Below are positions 5,232 through 6,821 of a stretch of DNA of 6,821 nucleotides, in pieces (position 1 is the stretch's first letter; each line of letters starts with the position of its first letter). The position numbers and the translations under genes were made by a program. This DNA is from Alistipes sp. UBA928 (GTDB taxonomy: Bacteria > Bacteroidota > Bacteroidia > Bacteroidales > Rikenellaceae), in NCBI GenBank assembly GCA_002293665.1, contig DBDQ01000006.1:7266-14086 (forward strand). The letters run 5' to 3'. The notes under the pieces are model-generated. The model saw nothing but the letters and a program-made list of their open reading frames with translations, ran no database searches and was not told the origin of the DNA.

Positions 5232-6821
5232 TTACGCCCACTTTACCAACGGCATATCCATCCGGTAGGCGAGCATCTCGTTGCGCGGATAAACACGGAT
5301 CGCGAAGTCGAACGAACCGGTCTCGCTGGGCACCATGTCGACGGCGTAGATGGCCTGGCCACCCTCGGTCTTGAGGTATTCCAACTGCTTGGTTCCCACA
5401 ACCTTCACCGGCTGTCCCGATTCCACCTGGCTCGCGATCACAAACTCCACACCGATGTCTTCGGGGCTCAGCGCGGCGGTATCGAGCGTCACCTCGATGC
5501 CGTAGCTGCGGCCTATGACTATCGCCTCACGGTCGAGGTTGAATCGTTTCACCTGAGTAATTTTCACCTCGTTCCACGCCGCGCAGACCTTCTGTTTCCA
5601 CGCCGCGAGCGAGCGGGCCATTGCGAAACCGTCCTTTTCGACCGCCGCCGAACGTTCGGCAAGACGGCCGTAGAAACGATCCTCGTAATCCTCCATCATT
5701 CGGTTGGTGGTGAAGTTCGCCGCCACGTCGGCCACGCAGTTCTTTATGCAGTTGACCCATCCATGAGGAACATTATCTCCGCCGTCGGCGTTCCGACTGC
5801 CGCGGTCGTAATAGAGAGGTGCGATCTCGGTCTCGATAGTGTTGTAGATCATCTCGGCGTCGAGTTCGTCCTGGAAACTCTGATCCTGGTACGAGCGCTC
5901 CATCGGCAGCATCCATCCCGCGCCTTTTTTGTAGCCTTCGACCCACCATCCGTCGAGTACGGAGAACTGCATCACGCCGTTCATCACGCACTTTTCGCCG
6001 CTCGTTCCGCTCGCTTCCAAGGGCCTCGTGGGAGTGTTCAGCCACACGTCGACACCCTGCACGAGCCTGCGTGCCAGCTCCATGTCGTAGTTTTGGAGGA
6101 AGATTATCCTTCCCACGAACTGCGGCATGTTCGACACTTCGACTATGCGTTTGATGAGATCTTGTCCGGGACGGTCGTTGGGGTGGGCCTTGCCGGCGAA
6201 GACGAACCTCACAGGGCGCTCCTTGTCGTTGACTATCGCCTCTAAGCGTTCGAGGTTGCGGAAGAGCAGGTGGGCGCGTTTGTATGTTGCGAAACGGCGC
6301 GCGAACCCGATCGTCAGCACCTCCTTCTCAAGCATCTCGCGTACCTTCACCACGTGGCCGGGGTTGTCGTAGCGCGCCTGTGCCGGATCTGCTATGCGGG
6401 CGTTGATAGTTTTGGTAAGACGCTCTTTGAGCACTATGCGTTCGTTCCACAGGCGGGTGTCGTCGATCGTTTTGATCTTTTGCCATGCGTCGCGGTCGTA
6501 GTCGGGCAGGGCGAAACCTTCGGGGAAGGTCTCGGCGTAGAGTTTGCGCAGGTTCGACGCCGTCCATGTCGGGTAGTGCACGCCGTTGGTGACGTAGCCT
6601 ATGTGCAACTCGTCCTTGTAGTATCCGGGCCACAGGTCGCCGAGAATCTCTTTCGACACCTCGCCGTGGAGCCAGCTCACGCCGTTCACCTCCTGCGACA
6701 TGCGGCACGCGAGAGCGCTCATCGAGAATTTTTCGTCGTGATTACCGGCGACGGTGCGTCCCAAATCCATGAACCGTTCCCACGACACGCCCAGAATGTC
6801 GGCGTAGTGGCTCATGTATTG
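5232..6821 (-). CDS. Alpha-glucan phosphorylase, C-terminal part (5' end outside the window)
   Basis: Glycogen/maltodextrin phosphorylase (GT35) releases glucose-1-phosphate from non-reducing ends using phosphate and a pyridoxal phosphate cofactor. The frame is open from the right edge to the stop at 5234-5232, giving 529 visible residues. The ATG at 6815 is probably internal, since Gln-Tyr codons precede it without a stop and family motifs begin at once. Counting from that ATG: FSMSALACRMS at 30-40, NGVSWLHGEVS at 44-54, IGFARRFATYKRA at 169-181, FAGKAHPND at 206-214, and NYDMELARRLVQGVDVWLN at 242-260 followed by EASGTSGEK at 267-275. Lys275 is the expected PLP-binding lysine. These sequences fit the shorter 'alpha-glucan phosphorylase' branch rather than the classical GlgP/MalP branch. 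A tail of about 120 residues after position 410 looks like the beta-rich C-terminal extension of that branch. Roughly 300 or more N-terminal residues are missing. Some Bacteroidales relatives carry a glycogen-synthase-like domain fused at the N-terminus; whether this one does cannot be seen. Confidence 0.93.
   Translation of the reverse strand, partial: QYMSHYADILGVSWERFMDLGRTVAGNHDEKFSMSALACRMSQEVNGVSWLHGEVSKEILGDLWPGYYKDELHIGYVTNGVHYPTWTASNLRKLYAETFPEGFALPDYDRDAWQKIKTIDDTRLWNERIVLKERLTKTINARIADPAQARYDNPGHVVKVREMLEKEVLTIGFARRFATYKRAHLLFRNLERLEAIVNDKERPVRFVFAGKAHPNDRPGQDLIKRIVEVSNMPQFVGRIIFLQNYDMELARRLVQGVDVWLNTPTRPLEASGTSGEKCVMNGVMQFSVLDGWWVEGYKKGAGWMLPMERSYQDQSFQDELDAEMIYNTIETEIAPLYYDRGSRNADGGDNVPHGWVNCIKNCVADVAANFTTNRMMEDYEDRFYGRLAERSAAVEKDGFAMARSLAAWKQKVCAAWNEVKITQVKRFNLDREAIVIGRSYGIEVTLDTAALSPEDIGVEFVIASQVESGQPVKVVGTKQLEYLKTEGGQAIYAVDMVPSETGSFDFAIRVYPRNEMLAYRMDMPLVKWA

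Noticed and set aside
5220..5234. A-run just after the phosphorylase stop, considered as part of a terminator
   Set aside because: On the transcribed (-) strand the run is of A, not U, and no stable stem precedes it.

Overview
The window looks like chromosomal DNA from a high-GC member of the Bacteroidales, with Rikenellaceae/Alistipes-like bacteria a reasonable guess. Three things point there. The proteins resemble Bacteroidetes versions of their families. The start codons lack clear Shine-Dalgarno sequences. The one good promoter candidate has the Bacteroidetes -7 box (TAnnTTTG) rather than a sigma-70 box. Base composition appears to be in the high fifties percent GC by eye; it was not computed. 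The genus is inference.

Left edge, + strand (1-592): the C-terminal end of adenylosuccinate lyase (purB), then a complete 53-residue rubredoxin gene at 431-592. The rubredoxin gene is small enough to be lost under common ORF length cut-offs.

Rest of the window, - strand (6821 down to 612): a compact alpha-glucan (glycogen/maltodextrin) gene cluster. In transcription order it holds an alpha-glucan phosphorylase (5' part beyond the right edge), a GH133-type glycogen debranching enzyme, a GT4/GT5-like glycosyltransferase resembling bacterial glycogen synthases, and a GH57 alpha-amylase-type glycosidase. The last three are packed tightly: a 4-bp ATGA overlap, then a 4-bp gap. A 72-bp intergenic stretch separates the phosphorylase from the debranching enzyme and carries a promoter-like sequence. 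None of the proteins whose N-terminus is visible has a signal peptide or membrane segment, so the set is most likely cytoplasmic. It would handle storage polysaccharide: the transferase extends chains, the phosphorylase shortens them to glucose-1-phosphate, the debranching enzyme removes the alpha-1,6 stubs, and the GH57 enzyme cuts or remodels chains.

The cluster meets the rubredoxin gene tail to tail around position 600. I see no mobile elements, CRISPR arrays, tRNA or rRNA genes. The region reads as ordinary core metabolism rather than a new system. The items worth checking are the rubredoxin gene, the corrected start of the debranching enzyme, the intergenic promoter with its G-run, the GH57 catalytic pair, and what lies at the missing N-terminus of the phosphorylase.
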